From: Myxococcaceae bacterium
GTDB lineage: Bacteria; Myxococcota; Myxococcia; Myxococcales; Myxococcaceae
DNA: 38,716 bases
Direction of reading: 5' to 3'
Assembly: GCA_019694575.1 (NCBI GenBank)
Contig: JAIBBR010000039.1
Location: 1-38,716 of the forward strand
Shown piece after piece: positions 14,765 through 22,884 of this stretch; within the stretch, counting starts at the first letter, position 1; each line of letters begins with the position of its first letter. The position numbers and the translations under genes were made by a program. The notes beneath the pieces were generated by a model, which saw only the letters and a program-made list of their open reading frames with translations, was not told where the DNA came from and searched no databases.

Positions 14765-16221
14765 TTGCCTTTCTTACCGAGCTCGAACTCAAACACCGGC
14801 TCGCGTTTTTGCTTGGGGTACGTCGCGTCGTAGAGCGCGAAGAACACATGACCTGCGAGCAGCGGGTCTCCCACTGTGTCTGAAACCATGTCGACACCCT
14901 TCACCACGCCGCTTTTATCGATGCGCACGCGCACTTTGAGCTCGCCCGCGAGACTCGGCTTCTTGCGTTTACGCTCCAGGTAAAACTCGTTCAGCCCTTT
15001 GGCGACCGTGGTGTAAACCACTTCGACAGAGCCCTTGGCCTGCTTGGCTGGCAGCTTGAACTTCTTGCTCAGCTCTTCGCCTTCTTTCTTTGCGGCGTCG
15101 GCGACTGCAGCATCGGTTGCGGTCATCGCTTGGCGGTACGACTCAAGGGCTTCATAAAGCGCCTCACGCCGCACGCGTTCACGGGCCAACTCGAGCTTCA
15201 ATTCTCCGCGATCAGGCGCGCGATCGATCGCCTCGAGCAATTGCCCTTCGGCGACTTCACCCGCGTCACGGCTCGACGCCAACTGCGACAAACGGCGCGG
15301 CGCTTCTGAGTCTGTTTTGTCGAGCGCGGCAAGCTGTTGCAGCGTGCGTTCTTCAGCTTCGGTGTTGCCGAGCTCGCGGTAAAGGCCCGAAAGCCGCCGC
15401 AGCATGTCGGGCTCGGGGTTGCCCAGCCGTTGCAACCGTTCGTAGTCTGCCGCGGCTTCAGCCTTCTGCCCGTTGTCGAAGCGCAAGTCGGCGACGGTGC
15501 GCCGGGCCTTGCGATCTTTAGGGTTCAAATCAGCGACGACCGCAGCCACTTTGATCGCCGAGGGCATGTCATTCGCCTGACGGTAAATGCCGGCCAACAC
15601 TTCGAGCGGTTCGGGTTGGTCTTGCCAGAGCTCGATGCCCTTCTTGAGCGACTCTGCCGCTTTTTCTTTCTGCCCCTGCTCGAACCAAATCAGACCCAAG
15701 CCGGCACGCGCTTCGGCATCGTCAGCCACTTTGAGCGCCGCTTCGAACTGCGCTTGGGCTGCCACCGTGTCGCCCTTCGACCTGGCGAGCAGGCCTAAAC
15801 CGGTGATGGCCGGGTAGAAGGAGGGGTTTTTCTTCAGCACTTCGTCGAATTCAACTTTGGCTTGATCTTTCATCTTCCACCGCAGGTACATGCGGCCCAT
15901 GCCCCACCGCACCCAGGGGTTGTCGGGGTGCAACGGAGCGATGGCTTTGAGCTGGTTCCACGCTTCTTCACGAGGCAACTCACACCACGCCAGGTAAACC
16001 CGCATCATCGGGTCATTCGGCCGCGCCCGAGCTGCTTCGGTGTATTTGAAGCGCAGCGGGTCGACGGCGTTGCGCAGGGCGGCGCCTTCGATTTGCCGCA
16101 ACTCGGCAAGCACCTCGGGAATGGGAGCGTTAGAAGACGGCGGCGGCGCGGCTGCCAACAACAGCGCGCTCAGTCCACCGACGACCGCCAGAGACAACAG
16201 GGCTTTCCGCATGCTGAGCAC
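14761..16221 (-). CDS. Exported TPR protein with AgmX/PglI-like (TonB-like) C-terminal domain
   Basis: 486 residues. An N-terminal signal or anchor (MRKALLSLAVVGGLSALLLAAAPPP) is followed by about ten tetratricopeptide-type helical pairs (roughly 70-395; for example NPWVRWGMGRMYLRWKMKDQAKVEFDEVL). Residues about 425-483 (LKVRVRIDKSGVVKGVDMVSDTVGDPLL ... YPKQKREPVFEFELG) resemble the AgmX/PglI C-terminal domain, a TonB-like fold frequent in Myxococcota envelope and gliding proteins. A protein-interaction scaffold in the periplasm is the likely role; an actual motility function is not shown. It overlaps the NamZ-like gene by 4 nt. The alternative start MRKALL is 9 nt downstream of the ATG at 16221. 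Confidence 0.78.
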   Translation of the reverse strand: MLSMRKALLSLAVVGGLSALLLAAAPPPSSNAPIPEVLAELRQIEGAALRNAVDPLRFKYTEAARARPNDPMMRVYLAWCELPREEAWNQLKAIAPLHPDNPWVRWGMGRMYLRWKMKDQAKVEFDEVLKKNPSFYPAITGLGLLARSKGDTVAAQAQFEAALKVADDAEARAGLGLIWFEQGQKEKAAESLKKGIELWQDQPEPLEVLAGIYRQANDMPSAIKVAAVVADLNPKDRKARRTVADLRFDNGQKAEAAADYERLQRLGNPEPDMLRRLSGLYRELGNTEAEERTLQQLAALDKTDSEAPRRLSQLASSRDAGEVAEGQLLEAIDRAPDRGELKLELARERVRREALYEALESYRQAMTATDAAVADAAKKEGEELSKKFKLPAKQAKGSVEVVYTTVAKGLNEFYLERKRKKPSLAGELKVRVRIDKSGVVKGVDMVSDTVGDPLLAGHVFFALYDATYPKQKREPVFEFELGKKGK

Positions 16222-16260
16222 TCTACAGCGCCTCTCGAGTGGTGCTCACCTCAAAAAGAC

Positions 16261-16947
16261 TCAGCGCCCAGAGCGCAGCGGGCGCATCACTTTGGGCTTT
16301 CCCCCGTGGAGCGAGGCCTTGACCGCCTCGGCCTTCTTCTTTTGGCCGGTTCGCTCGTACAACGCCACCAAGCGGGCGCCGGCAACCTGCTTCACCGCGC
16401 TTTCTTTGAGCAACCCCTTGAGCACGGTTTCGGCCTTCTCGTCTTCGCCCGCCCGCTCGAGCGCCTGGGCCCAAACGAGCTGCGCGCCCCCTTCAGAAGG
16501 GTGCGCCTTCGCGTATTGCTCGAACGCAGTGGCCGCTTCGGCCGCGGCACCGTCGGCGAGCAGGCGCGCTCCCAGGCGGTAGCGGGCTTCGCCGTAATCA
16601 GGGCGCAACGTCAAGGCAAGGCGAAAGGCTTCGGTGGCTTCTTTCGGCTTGCCCTGCTCTTCCATCAGCAGGCCCCATAGGTAGTGACCGCGTGGGTTTT
16701 CAGGAGCGATGGCACGCGCCAATTCTAAGTGGGCTTGCACCCGCCATGGCTCGTCGCCACGTTTGAGCCGCAACCGCGCCGCTTCAATGTGCGGCAACTC
16801 CCACGCAGGTTGGGCTTGGGTCAGCGACTCGAGCACCTTCACCGCCGCCGCGTCGTCGCCGCCGGTTTCGAGCGCCAACGCGTCGCGCAGCATCACCGAG
16901 CGGTCGGCTGCGGTGAGCAATACCCAGAGCGTCGTTTCAAGCAGCAT
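16261..16947 (-). CDS. TPR protein
   Basis: 228 residues made almost entirely of tetratricopeptide-like repeats: PAWELPHIEAARLRLKRGD, NPRGHYLWGLLMEEQGKPKEATEAFRLAL, DYGEARYRLGARLLADGAAAEAATAFEQY, EGGAQLVWAQALERAGEDEKAETVL and a last pair before the basic tail KPKVMRPLRSGR. The N-terminus (MLLETTLWVLLTAADRS) is mildly hydrophobic but not a clear signal peptide. It is the first gene of the minus-strand run and lies 39 nt before the longer TPR gene, so the two probably work together as scaffolds. It is divergent from mutS2 (55 bp between starts). Function unknown. Confidence 0.75.
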   Translation of the reverse strand: MLLETTLWVLLTAADRSVMLRDALALETGGDDAAAVKVLESLTQAQPAWELPHIEAARLRLKRGDEPWRVQAHLELARAIAPENPRGHYLWGLLMEEQGKPKEATEAFRLALTLRPDYGEARYRLGARLLADGAAAEAATAFEQYAKAHPSEGGAQLVWAQALERAGEDEKAETVLKGLLKESAVKQVAGARLVALYERTGQKKKAEAVKASLHGGKPKVMRPLRSGR

Positions 16948-17002
16948 GGCGCGAAAACCCGTCTTGGCTTAAGCCTTTGAGAAGAAAGAGGCGCATCGTA
17001 CC

Positions 17003-19390
17003 GTGGACATCGACGTTCGCACACTCAACAGTCTGGGGTTTGGAGCCATTCGCGAAGCCTTGGCCGCGCGCTGCCGAACGCCGATGGGAGTAGAGCGAGC
17101 GTCATCGCGCTCGTTTCTCGACGGCGCCGAGGCGATTGCGGCGTCAATGTCGTTAATTGAAGAAGCGCGCGCGCTGCATGCCGAACCTTTGAAGTTGCCA
17201 TTGGGCGCCGTGGCCGACATTCGCCCGCTGCTTGACCGCGCGCTCAAAGGAGGCTTGCTCGACCCACGTGAATTGTTGTCGGTAAACAACGTGCTCTTTG
17301 CCTTCGAGCGCGCCCGCGCCACCCTCGAGGAGCGCCGCGCGCGGTTGCCAGCGATGGCTGAGCTCGGTAACCGGCTGCCTGACTTAGAGAAACTGGCGAC
17401 TCGGCTCGAGCGGGCCATTGAGCCGAGCGGAGAATTGTCAGACCGCGCAAGCCCTGCTCTAAAAGAAGCGCGCGATCGAGCGAAGGGTCTGCACCGCTCG
17501 ATTCAGACACGGCTTGATCGCATGCTAGAAGACGAATCGTTCAGTCAACACTTGCGCGAGAGCTACGTCAGTTTGCGCAATGATCGTTACGTCATTCCCG
17601 TGCTGACGCAGTCACGTAACCAGGTGCCGGGCATCGTGCACAACGCCAGCCAGTCGGGACAGACGCTCTTCGTCGAGCCGCAAGAGTTAATTGGCTTGGG
17701 TAACGATCTGGCGATCGCACAGTCTGAAGTGTTGGAGGAAGAGCGCAAAGTATTGCTCGAGTTCACGCACCAATTGGCCCGTGAGGCGAGTGGCTTGAAG
17801 CGTGGCGTCGAGGCGCTGGCGATTCTCGACGAAGCCGAAGGCGCGGCGTTTCTCTCTGACGACATGGGCGCGGTGGTGCCTGAGCTGCAACCTCCGACGG
17901 GAGAATTGCGATTGAAGGGCCTGTGCCACCCGCTGCTCAAGTTGCGTGGCGTGACGGTGGTAGGCAACGACGTCGAGGTGCGTGCTCCCTCGCGAGTGAT
18001 GGTGATTTCGGGCCCCAACGCGGGCGGCAAGACGGTGACGCTGACCGGCACGGGCCTGTGCGCGTTGATGGTGCGCGCGGGGTTGCCAATACCGGTGCAG
18101 GCCGGCTCGACGTTGCCGTTGTTCACCAGCGTGCAGTGCGCGATGGGAGACGCACAAGACATGGCCGCGGGGTTGTCGACGTTTAGTGCCCACGTGAGCA
18201 CGTTACGTGACATTTGCGCGAAGACGGGCGCCGGCGCGTTGGTGCTGATTGACGAGATCGCGGCTGACACCGACCCCAAAGAAGGCGCGGCGATAGCGAT
18301 TGCCGTTTTAGAAGCGCTGATCAACACAGGCGCGCAGGTGCTGGTGACCACGCACTTAGAAGAGCTGAAGGCGCTTGCGCAGCTCGACAGCCGCTTCGTC
18401 AATGCGCGGGTGGGTTTTGACAGCAAGAAAATGGCTCCAAACTACCGTTTGCAGCTGGGTGCGGCGGGCGCTTCTTCGGCGATTGAAATTGCGCGGCGGG
18501 TGGGTTTGCCCGAGGGCATTTGTCAGCGCGCGGGTGAATTGGTAGCGAACAGCGGCTCTGGTTTGGCGAAGGCGCTGGCGGCGGCAGAACAAGAGCGGCA
18601 GCAGCTGTACGACGCGAAGTTAGCAGCGCAGAAAGAGCTCGATGGGGTGCGGGCAGAACGCGCGGCGTTGGCGGCGGAGCTCGAGCAACACCGAGGGCAA
18701 CGCCTGGAGCAGGAGCGGAAGTTCAGGCAGGCGTTGAAGGGTGAGCTCGAGTTCGCGCGATCGCAGATTGGCAGCCTGCTCGCTTCGTTGGCGAAGGAGC
18801 CGTCGCGGCAGGTGCTCACGCAGGCCGCCAGTGAAGTCGCGGCGCGCATTGATGATCAGCTGCATGCGGAGCGGAAGTTGGAAGTTGGAGAAGCGATTCA
18901 GGCAGAAGCGTTTCAGCTGCGGGCAGGAGCGCGAGCGTGGGCGAATTCGCTCAACACCGATGTCGAGCTGTTGGAGCTCGACGGTGAAGAGGCGCTGGTA
19001 GCAGCGGGTGCATTGAAGATGCGGCTGAAGGTAGCCGAGTTGTCGCGCCCGCGTGTGACGAAGGCGGCTCCGGGGCCTACTGCTTCAGAGCGTATGCAAC
19101 GCGCAATGTCGCAAGCCGAGGAGCAAGGCGCGAATGTTCTGACGAGCGGCTCACCGAGCGTGAACGTACGTGGCATGCGAGTCGACGAAGCGATTGGTGA
19201 GGTTGAGAAGAAGCTCGATCGCGCGCTGCAGTCGGGGGAGCGCGAGGTGTTGATTGTGCACGGCCATGGCACCGGTGCATTGAAGCAGGCGATTCGTGAG
19301 TATTTGGAGCGCTGTGCGTATGTGCAAGGTTTTCGCGCGGGAGATCGACACGAAGGCGGCCCCGGCGTGACGGTGGCGACGCTGAGGTAG
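17003..19390 (+). CDS. mutS2: Endonuclease MutS2
   Basis: MutS2 binds branched DNA to limit recombination and, in some bacteria, acts on collided ribosomes. The 795-residue product has the MutS core and clamp (about 1-300), the ATPase with Walker A SGPNAGGKT (336-344), the Q-rich turn GDAQDMAAGLSTFSAH, Walker B ALVLIDEIAADTDPKEG (D417, E418) and the switch TTHLEELK. A long coiled coil (about 510-620) follows, then a C-terminal Smr domain (VNVRGMRVDEAIGEVEKKL ... VLIVHGHGTGAL). Walker B differs from the usual LDELGxGTDPxEG but keeps the acidic pair. The start is GTG at 17003 with a GAGG 11 nt upstream; no other start fits the conserved N-terminus. Confidence 0.95.
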   Translation: MDIDVRTLNSLGFGAIREALAARCRTPMGVERASSRSFLDGAEAIAASMSLIEEARALHAEPLKLPLGAVADIRPLLDRALKGGLLDPRELLSVNNVLFAFERARATLEERRARLPAMAELGNRLPDLEKLATRLERAIEPSGELSDRASPALKEARDRAKGLHRSIQTRLDRMLEDESFSQHLRESYVSLRNDRYVIPVLTQSRNQVPGIVHNASQSGQTLFVEPQELIGLGNDLAIAQSEVLEEERKVLLEFTHQLAREASGLKRGVEALAILDEAEGAAFLSDDMGAVVPELQPPTGELRLKGLCHPLLKLRGVTVVGNDVEVRAPSRVMVISGPNAGGKTVTLTGTGLCALMVRAGLPIPVQAGSTLPLFTSVQCAMGDAQDMAAGLSTFSAHVSTLRDICAKTGAGALVLIDEIAADTDPKEGAAIAIAVLEALINTGAQVLVTTHLEELKALAQLDSRFVNARVGFDSKKMAPNYRLQLGAAGASSAIEIARRVGLPEGICQRAGELVANSGSGLAKALAAAEQERQQLYDAKLAAQKELDGVRAERAALAAELEQHRGQRLEQERKFRQALKGELEFARSQIGSLLASLAKEPSRQVLTQAASEVAARIDDQLHAERKLEVGEAIQAEAFQLRAGARAWANSLNTDVELLELDGEEALVAAGALKMRLKVAELSRPRVTKAAPGPTASERMQRAMSQAEEQGANVLTSGSPSVNVRGMRVDEAIGEVEKKLDRALQSGEREVLIVHGHGTGALKQAIREYLERCAYVQGFRAGDRHEGGPGVTVATLR

Positions 19391-19484
19391 CTCGATTGCG
19401 TGGCCCTCGCCCGGTGCCGGACTTTCCCTGTTTCCGTTCGCCAGCACTTCGCCGAGGGAAGCGCAGCCCGTAAAGATGCCGATC

Positions 19485-19564
19485 TGAGCGTCTGAGCGTC
19501 TGAGCGTCTGAGCGTCTGAGCGTCTGAGCGTCTGAGCGTCTGAGCGTCTGAGCGTCTGAGCGTC
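19485..19564 (+). repeat. Octamer tandem repeat, 10 perfect copies
   Basis: TGAGCGTC is repeated ten times without a mismatch over 80 bp. The unit is 8 bp, not a multiple of three, so a stable protein is not encoded; on the minus strand the array only yields a low-complexity open frame. The perfection suggests recent slippage and probably variable copy number between strains. The same GAGCGTCT string appears once more near 19815, outside the array. Confidence 0.95.
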
Positions 19565-19710
19565 TCAAACGAAGGAAACTTGGGCGCTTAAAAGAGCAAG
19601 TGTTCGAAAATCGGAATTTTGGGCCAAACCAACCGCGCCGCGCCCGTTCCGCAACATCCTTTGGGGAACCCAGACGGAGCTGGGCTCGGCAAGCTTTCCC
19701 AGGTTGCGGG

Positions 19711-19755
19711 GTGGATCAGTTTCAAACCGGCGAGTGGATCACTTTCAGACCGGCG
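19711..19755 (+). repeat. Paired 22-bp direct repeats resembling an IS21-family end
   Basis: Two copies, 19711-19732 and 19734-19755, share GTGGATCA ... TTTCA ... ACCGGCG and differ at 2 of 22 positions, with a 23-bp period. Closely spaced repeats of the GTGGATCA-TTT type are typical of the multiple terminal repeats of IS21-like elements. No istA or istB reading frame is present nearby, so this looks like a solo end left after deletion. The assignment rests on remembered family features. Confidence 0.5.
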
Positions 19756-19791
19756 CCATCATTTCCGTTCGCCAGTCAGCACGCCCGTCAA

Positions 19792-19805
19792 CCGGAGGCC
19801 TCCGG
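19792..19805. repeat. Perfect 14-bp palindrome
   Basis: CCGGAGGCCTCCGG is fully self-complementary without a loop. It lies 36 bp after the IS21-end-like repeats. It could be a protein-binding site or part of the decayed element. Confidence 0.5.
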
Positions 19806-20223
19806 AGAGAGCGTCTCGACGGAAACAGAGGTCAGTCATTGACGGAGAACGAGAATCCGTGGATCGGAAGCGTGTGTGCGTTGCGCGAAGTGACGAATGA
19901 CTCGCGCTATTCGGCGATCATATGGGCGCAGCGTTGAATTGACGGAAATTGCCTCAAGGGGACGAATGGGTTTGCTGCGCCTCCGAGGCTCCGGTTGCCA
20001 CTGTGCTCTCATGGACGCATGCGGCGCAGTGCTCGTTTCTGTCTGCTGAAAATCGCAAAGAGTGAACGAGCGCGCGGAGGGCGCTGGAAGAGAACCGGAA
20101 TCAATCAACCCGAGCCAAGAGCGGCGAAGGCAAGTCGAGGCACGCTTGGTTGTACGTCTCTGCCTTCGTGCCTGTGTCGAGCGTGCCGTGGGTCCCTATC
20201 ATCGGCCCCCCGCAGGTCCGGAC

Positions 20224-20439
20224 GTGCAGATTTCCCTCCCCCAGCTCAGGGTGCCAGACTTTCCGCTGCTTCTCGAAATGCTCGTCGCGTCGGGGCTCTT
20301 TTTTGTCGCCGGCTTTCTCGGAGCCAGCTCCAATATTCTTGGGGCAGTGGTCTTTGGGCTGCTGGCGATTCCGGTGGCGCGCCAATTCGGAATCGTGGTG
20401 ATTGACTCGCTCGACCTTTGGATGCGCCGAAAATTTTAA
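20224..20439 (+). CDS. Small hydrophobic membrane protein, unknown
   Basis: From the GTG at 20224 this would be a 71-residue protein: a short amphipathic N-terminus (QISLPQLRVPDFPLLLEM), two membrane segments (LVASGLFFVAGFLGA and ILGAVVFGLLAIPVA) and a C-terminal helix ending in the basic WMRRKF. The frame is open to 20062, but the upstream part is Arg/Pro-rich and looks non-coding. A TATCAT -10-like box at 20197-20202 precedes it; the ribosome-binding site is weak. The regular hydrophobic pattern argues for a real gene, but there is no family match, and it borders the repeat-rich interval. It converges on rnr. Confidence 0.4.
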   Translation: MQISLPQLRVPDFPLLLEMLVASGLFFVAGFLGASSNILGAVVFGLLAIPVARQFGIVVIDSLDLWMRRKF

Positions 20440-20523
20440 GCGCCCTCGGCCCGGTACCAATCAGGAGTATCAGCGGTGCTCTGGGAGTCGAGTTTGGAAT
20501 TTTGGAAAGCCTGGCACCCTTTC

Positions 20524-22884
20524 CTACCGCCGTCTGCCGCGCTTGCCATCGCTCTTTTGTTTGCCACCGACGCGACGGTTTTTCTGCTGACCACCCTGCT
20601 TCGCCTTCAACCGCGCCCACTGCGGAGGCGGACCTGAACGGCGTTGATTACCCTGCTCCCGGCCACCCTCACTGGGCAGACGAGCCCCCGCGGGCGCACC
20701 GCCACGCTTGAGCGCTTCAGTCAACTCCAGATCAATTCGCTTTCTCTGCAAATTGACCGCTGAAACTTTCACCTTTACGTCTTGCCCAACGCGCACCGAC
20801 TCGCCACCACCGAAGAGCAAGGTACCGGTGCTGGTATCCAACTCCGCCGAATGCGACACCGTCTCGGCGCGCACCATGCCCTCGATGAACAAACCCTTCA
20901 GCTCGACGAAAAAGCCTGACTCAGACAAGCCCGACACCACGCCGTCGAACGTTTCACCCACGCGGTCTTGCATCAACACGCACTGGTAGAACGACACCAC
21001 TTCACGTTCCACCTGCATCGCCGCGCGCTCACGCTCTGACGACTGCACCGACAACGCTTCGAGCTTCTCGGTCTCTTCTTCGCGCTCACCCTGCGACAGC
21101 TTGCGATCGCCCCGCTTCCACAGCGCTTTGAGCAACCGGTGCACAAGCAAGTCTGGGTAACGGCGAATTGGCGACGTGAAATGCAAATAATCAGTCGCCC
21201 CCAAGCCAAAGTGACCGGTCTGCTCCGACGAATAAACAGCCTGCATCATCGAACGCAGCAGCAACTGGTTCAACCCGCGCTGCTCCTTGTGCCCTTCCAA
21301 CTGCGCGAGCAACGCGTTCAAGTCTTTGCCCGTCGGCTCCGAAGGCAGCGAAAACCCGTACGCCCCTGCCAGTGTGGAAAACAGCGCCAGCTTCTCTTCA
21401 TCGGGCTCGCCGTGAAAGCGGTTCACCGTGGGCAGTTTGCGTTGCTTGAAGTAGCGCGCCACGGCTTCATTCGCCGCCAGCATGCATTCTTCAATCAGCC
21501 GGTGACTTTCTAACCGCTCGCGCCGCACCATTCGCAATGGCTGGCCTTCGCTGTCGAGCTCGACCCGCGTCTCAGGCAGATCAAACTCAATCGCCCCGCG
21601 CTCCTTGCGCATTTGCCGCAAGCATTCAGATAATTTCAACGCCCGCTCGAAGGCGCCCTTGAAGCGATTGCGGTGCGGCACGTCTTGCCCGCTCAACACC
21701 GCGTGTACTTCTTCATATGTGCACCGCGCCTGGCTGCACATCACCGCCGCGTACACGTCACACGCCGTGGTGACGCCGCGCCTGTCGATCAGCATGTCAG
21801 CCACCATGCACAAGCGATCTTCATCGGGCTTGAGCGAGCACAACCCGTTCGACAAGCGCTCGGGCAACATCGGCAACACGCGCCCCGGCAGATAAACAGA
21901 GGTGGCCCGACGCAACGCTTCATCATCGAGCGGCTGACCTTCGCGCACGTAATGCGCCACATCGGCAATCGCCACCACCAACCGCCAACCGTCAGCCTTG
22001 TCTTCAACGTAAATGGCGTCGTCAAAGTCGCGCGCGTCTTCACCGTCGATGGTCAACAGCCCCATCGAACGCAAATCGCGCCGGCCTTTGAGCTCGTCAT
22101 CACTCAAGGCGCTCTCGAAGCCGTCGGCCTCGTCCATCACCTCGGCGGGAAACTCGTCGTGAAACCCCTGGGCGTACGCAATCGACAACACTTCGATGGA
22201 GCGATCGTCAGCGTTGCCGAGCGAGCCCGACACTTCTCCCGTCAGCCCCGCCTGCTGTGTCAGCAACTTGCGCCCAATGCCAAGCCGCACCTTCACCACA
22301 TCGCCCGGCCGCGCCAGCTGCGTCTTGGGCACCGAAATCGGCCCCAATGTGGCATCGCGTGGAGCCACCCACGCCGATGAACCCCGCTCGAAATATGTAC
22401 CTACCACCCACTCCCGCGGGCGATCGACGACGCGCACAAGCCGGCCCATGGGGCGACCTCCACGGCCTGGCTCGAGGCTCACCTCGACGCGATCATTGTC
22501 TAACGCGCGCGCCACTTCATCAGGAGGAATGAACACGCCCTTGCTGTTCGGCCCCGGCGTCTGCACGAAGCCGAAACCTTCAGCGTTCACCTTCAACGTA
22601 CCCGTCACAGTAGACTTCTTGCGCCCGTGCTCCTGCTCTGCCGTGCTGGGCCTGCCGGCGAAGTGCCGTGCCTGCCCCCCTGGTGACTGCGCGCGCAAAT
22701 GCCGCGGAATCACAAATCGATTGCCGTCTTGCTCTATTTCACCGCGCCGCGCCAAATCACGCAGCGACCGTTTGAGCTCTGATTGCTGCCCGGGGTGTAA
22801 ACCAAGCGCTCGGAGCAACTCTTTGACGCCCATGGGGCGCTTGCTCGAGTCGAGCGCAGCCTTAATTCTGTCTGATTGAATCAG
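20524..22884 (-). CDS. rnr: Ribonuclease R (RNase II/R 3'-5' exoribonuclease)
   Basis: RNase R degrades structured RNA from the 3' end. Order in 786 residues: winged-helix N-terminus (RIKAALDSSKRPMGVKELLRALGL), cold-shock domains (TGTLKVNAEGFGFVQT, VFIPPDEVARALDNDRVEV), the RNB catalytic domain with DGEDARDFDDA (about 280-290, metal-binding aspartates) and HFTSPIRRYPDLLVHR (about 575), then an S1 domain (GETFDGVVSGLSESGFFVELKGLFIEGMV) and a basic Gly/Lys tail. The frame is open to 23079, but those codons lie inside the upstream barrel gene. The best start is CTG at 22884, with GGAAAG 6 nt upstream and a CTGA overlap with the preceding stop; the first ATG (22833) would cut into the winged helix. 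Confidence 0.94.
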   Translation of the reverse strand: MIQSDRIKAALDSSKRPMGVKELLRALGLHPGQQSELKRSLRDLARRGEIEQDGNRFVIPRHLRAQSPGGQARHFAGRPSTAEQEHGRKKSTVTGTLKVNAEGFGFVQTPGPNSKGVFIPPDEVARALDNDRVEVSLEPGRGGRPMGRLVRVVDRPREWVVGTYFERGSSAWVAPRDATLGPISVPKTQLARPGDVVKVRLGIGRKLLTQQAGLTGEVSGSLGNADDRSIEVLSIAYAQGFHDEFPAEVMDEADGFESALSDDELKGRRDLRSMGLLTIDGEDARDFDDAIYVEDKADGWRLVVAIADVAHYVREGQPLDDEALRRATSVYLPGRVLPMLPERLSNGLCSLKPDEDRLCMVADMLIDRRGVTTACDVYAAVMCSQARCTYEEVHAVLSGQDVPHRNRFKGAFERALKLSECLRQMRKERGAIEFDLPETRVELDSEGQPLRMVRRERLESHRLIEECMLAANEAVARYFKQRKLPTVNRFHGEPDEEKLALFSTLAGAYGFSLPSEPTGKDLNALLAQLEGHKEQRGLNQLLLRSMMQAVYSSEQTGHFGLGATDYLHFTSPIRRYPDLLVHRLLKALWKRGDRKLSQGEREEETEKLEALSVQSSERERAAMQVEREVVSFYQCVLMQDRVGETFDGVVSGLSESGFFVELKGLFIEGMVRAETVSHSAELDTSTGTLLFGGGESVRVGQDVKVKVSAVNLQRKRIDLELTEALKRGGAPAGARLPSEGGREQGNQRRSGPPPQWARLKAKQGGQQKNRRVGGKQKSDGKRGRRR

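Larger units (their letters stand above)
19391..20223. other. Gene-poor interval with repeats and insertion-sequence remnants
   Basis: This 833-bp stretch between mutS2 and the small membrane gene has no convincing coding region; frames open across it are short and lack recognisable motifs. It holds a 14-bp direct repeat (TTTCCGTTCGCCAG at 19431-19444 and 19762-19775), an octamer array, paired IS21-end-like repeats and a 14-bp palindrome. At 20137-20190 several GGCACG/CGTGCC arms could form alternative hairpins before the next gene. The content looks like a decayed insertion site between housekeeping blocks. Confidence 0.6.

Noticed and set aside
19485-19564. CRISPR array
   Set aside because: The unit is 8 bp with no spacers, so it is a simple tandem repeat.
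20062-20223. N-terminal extension of the small membrane gene
   Set aside because: The added 54 residues are Arg/Pro-rich without structure and overlap inverted repeats; the hydrophobic protein starts at 20224.
22196-22879. 227-residue plus-strand frame
   Set aside because: Antisense to RNase R, with Ser/Arg/Pro-rich shadow composition and no motif.
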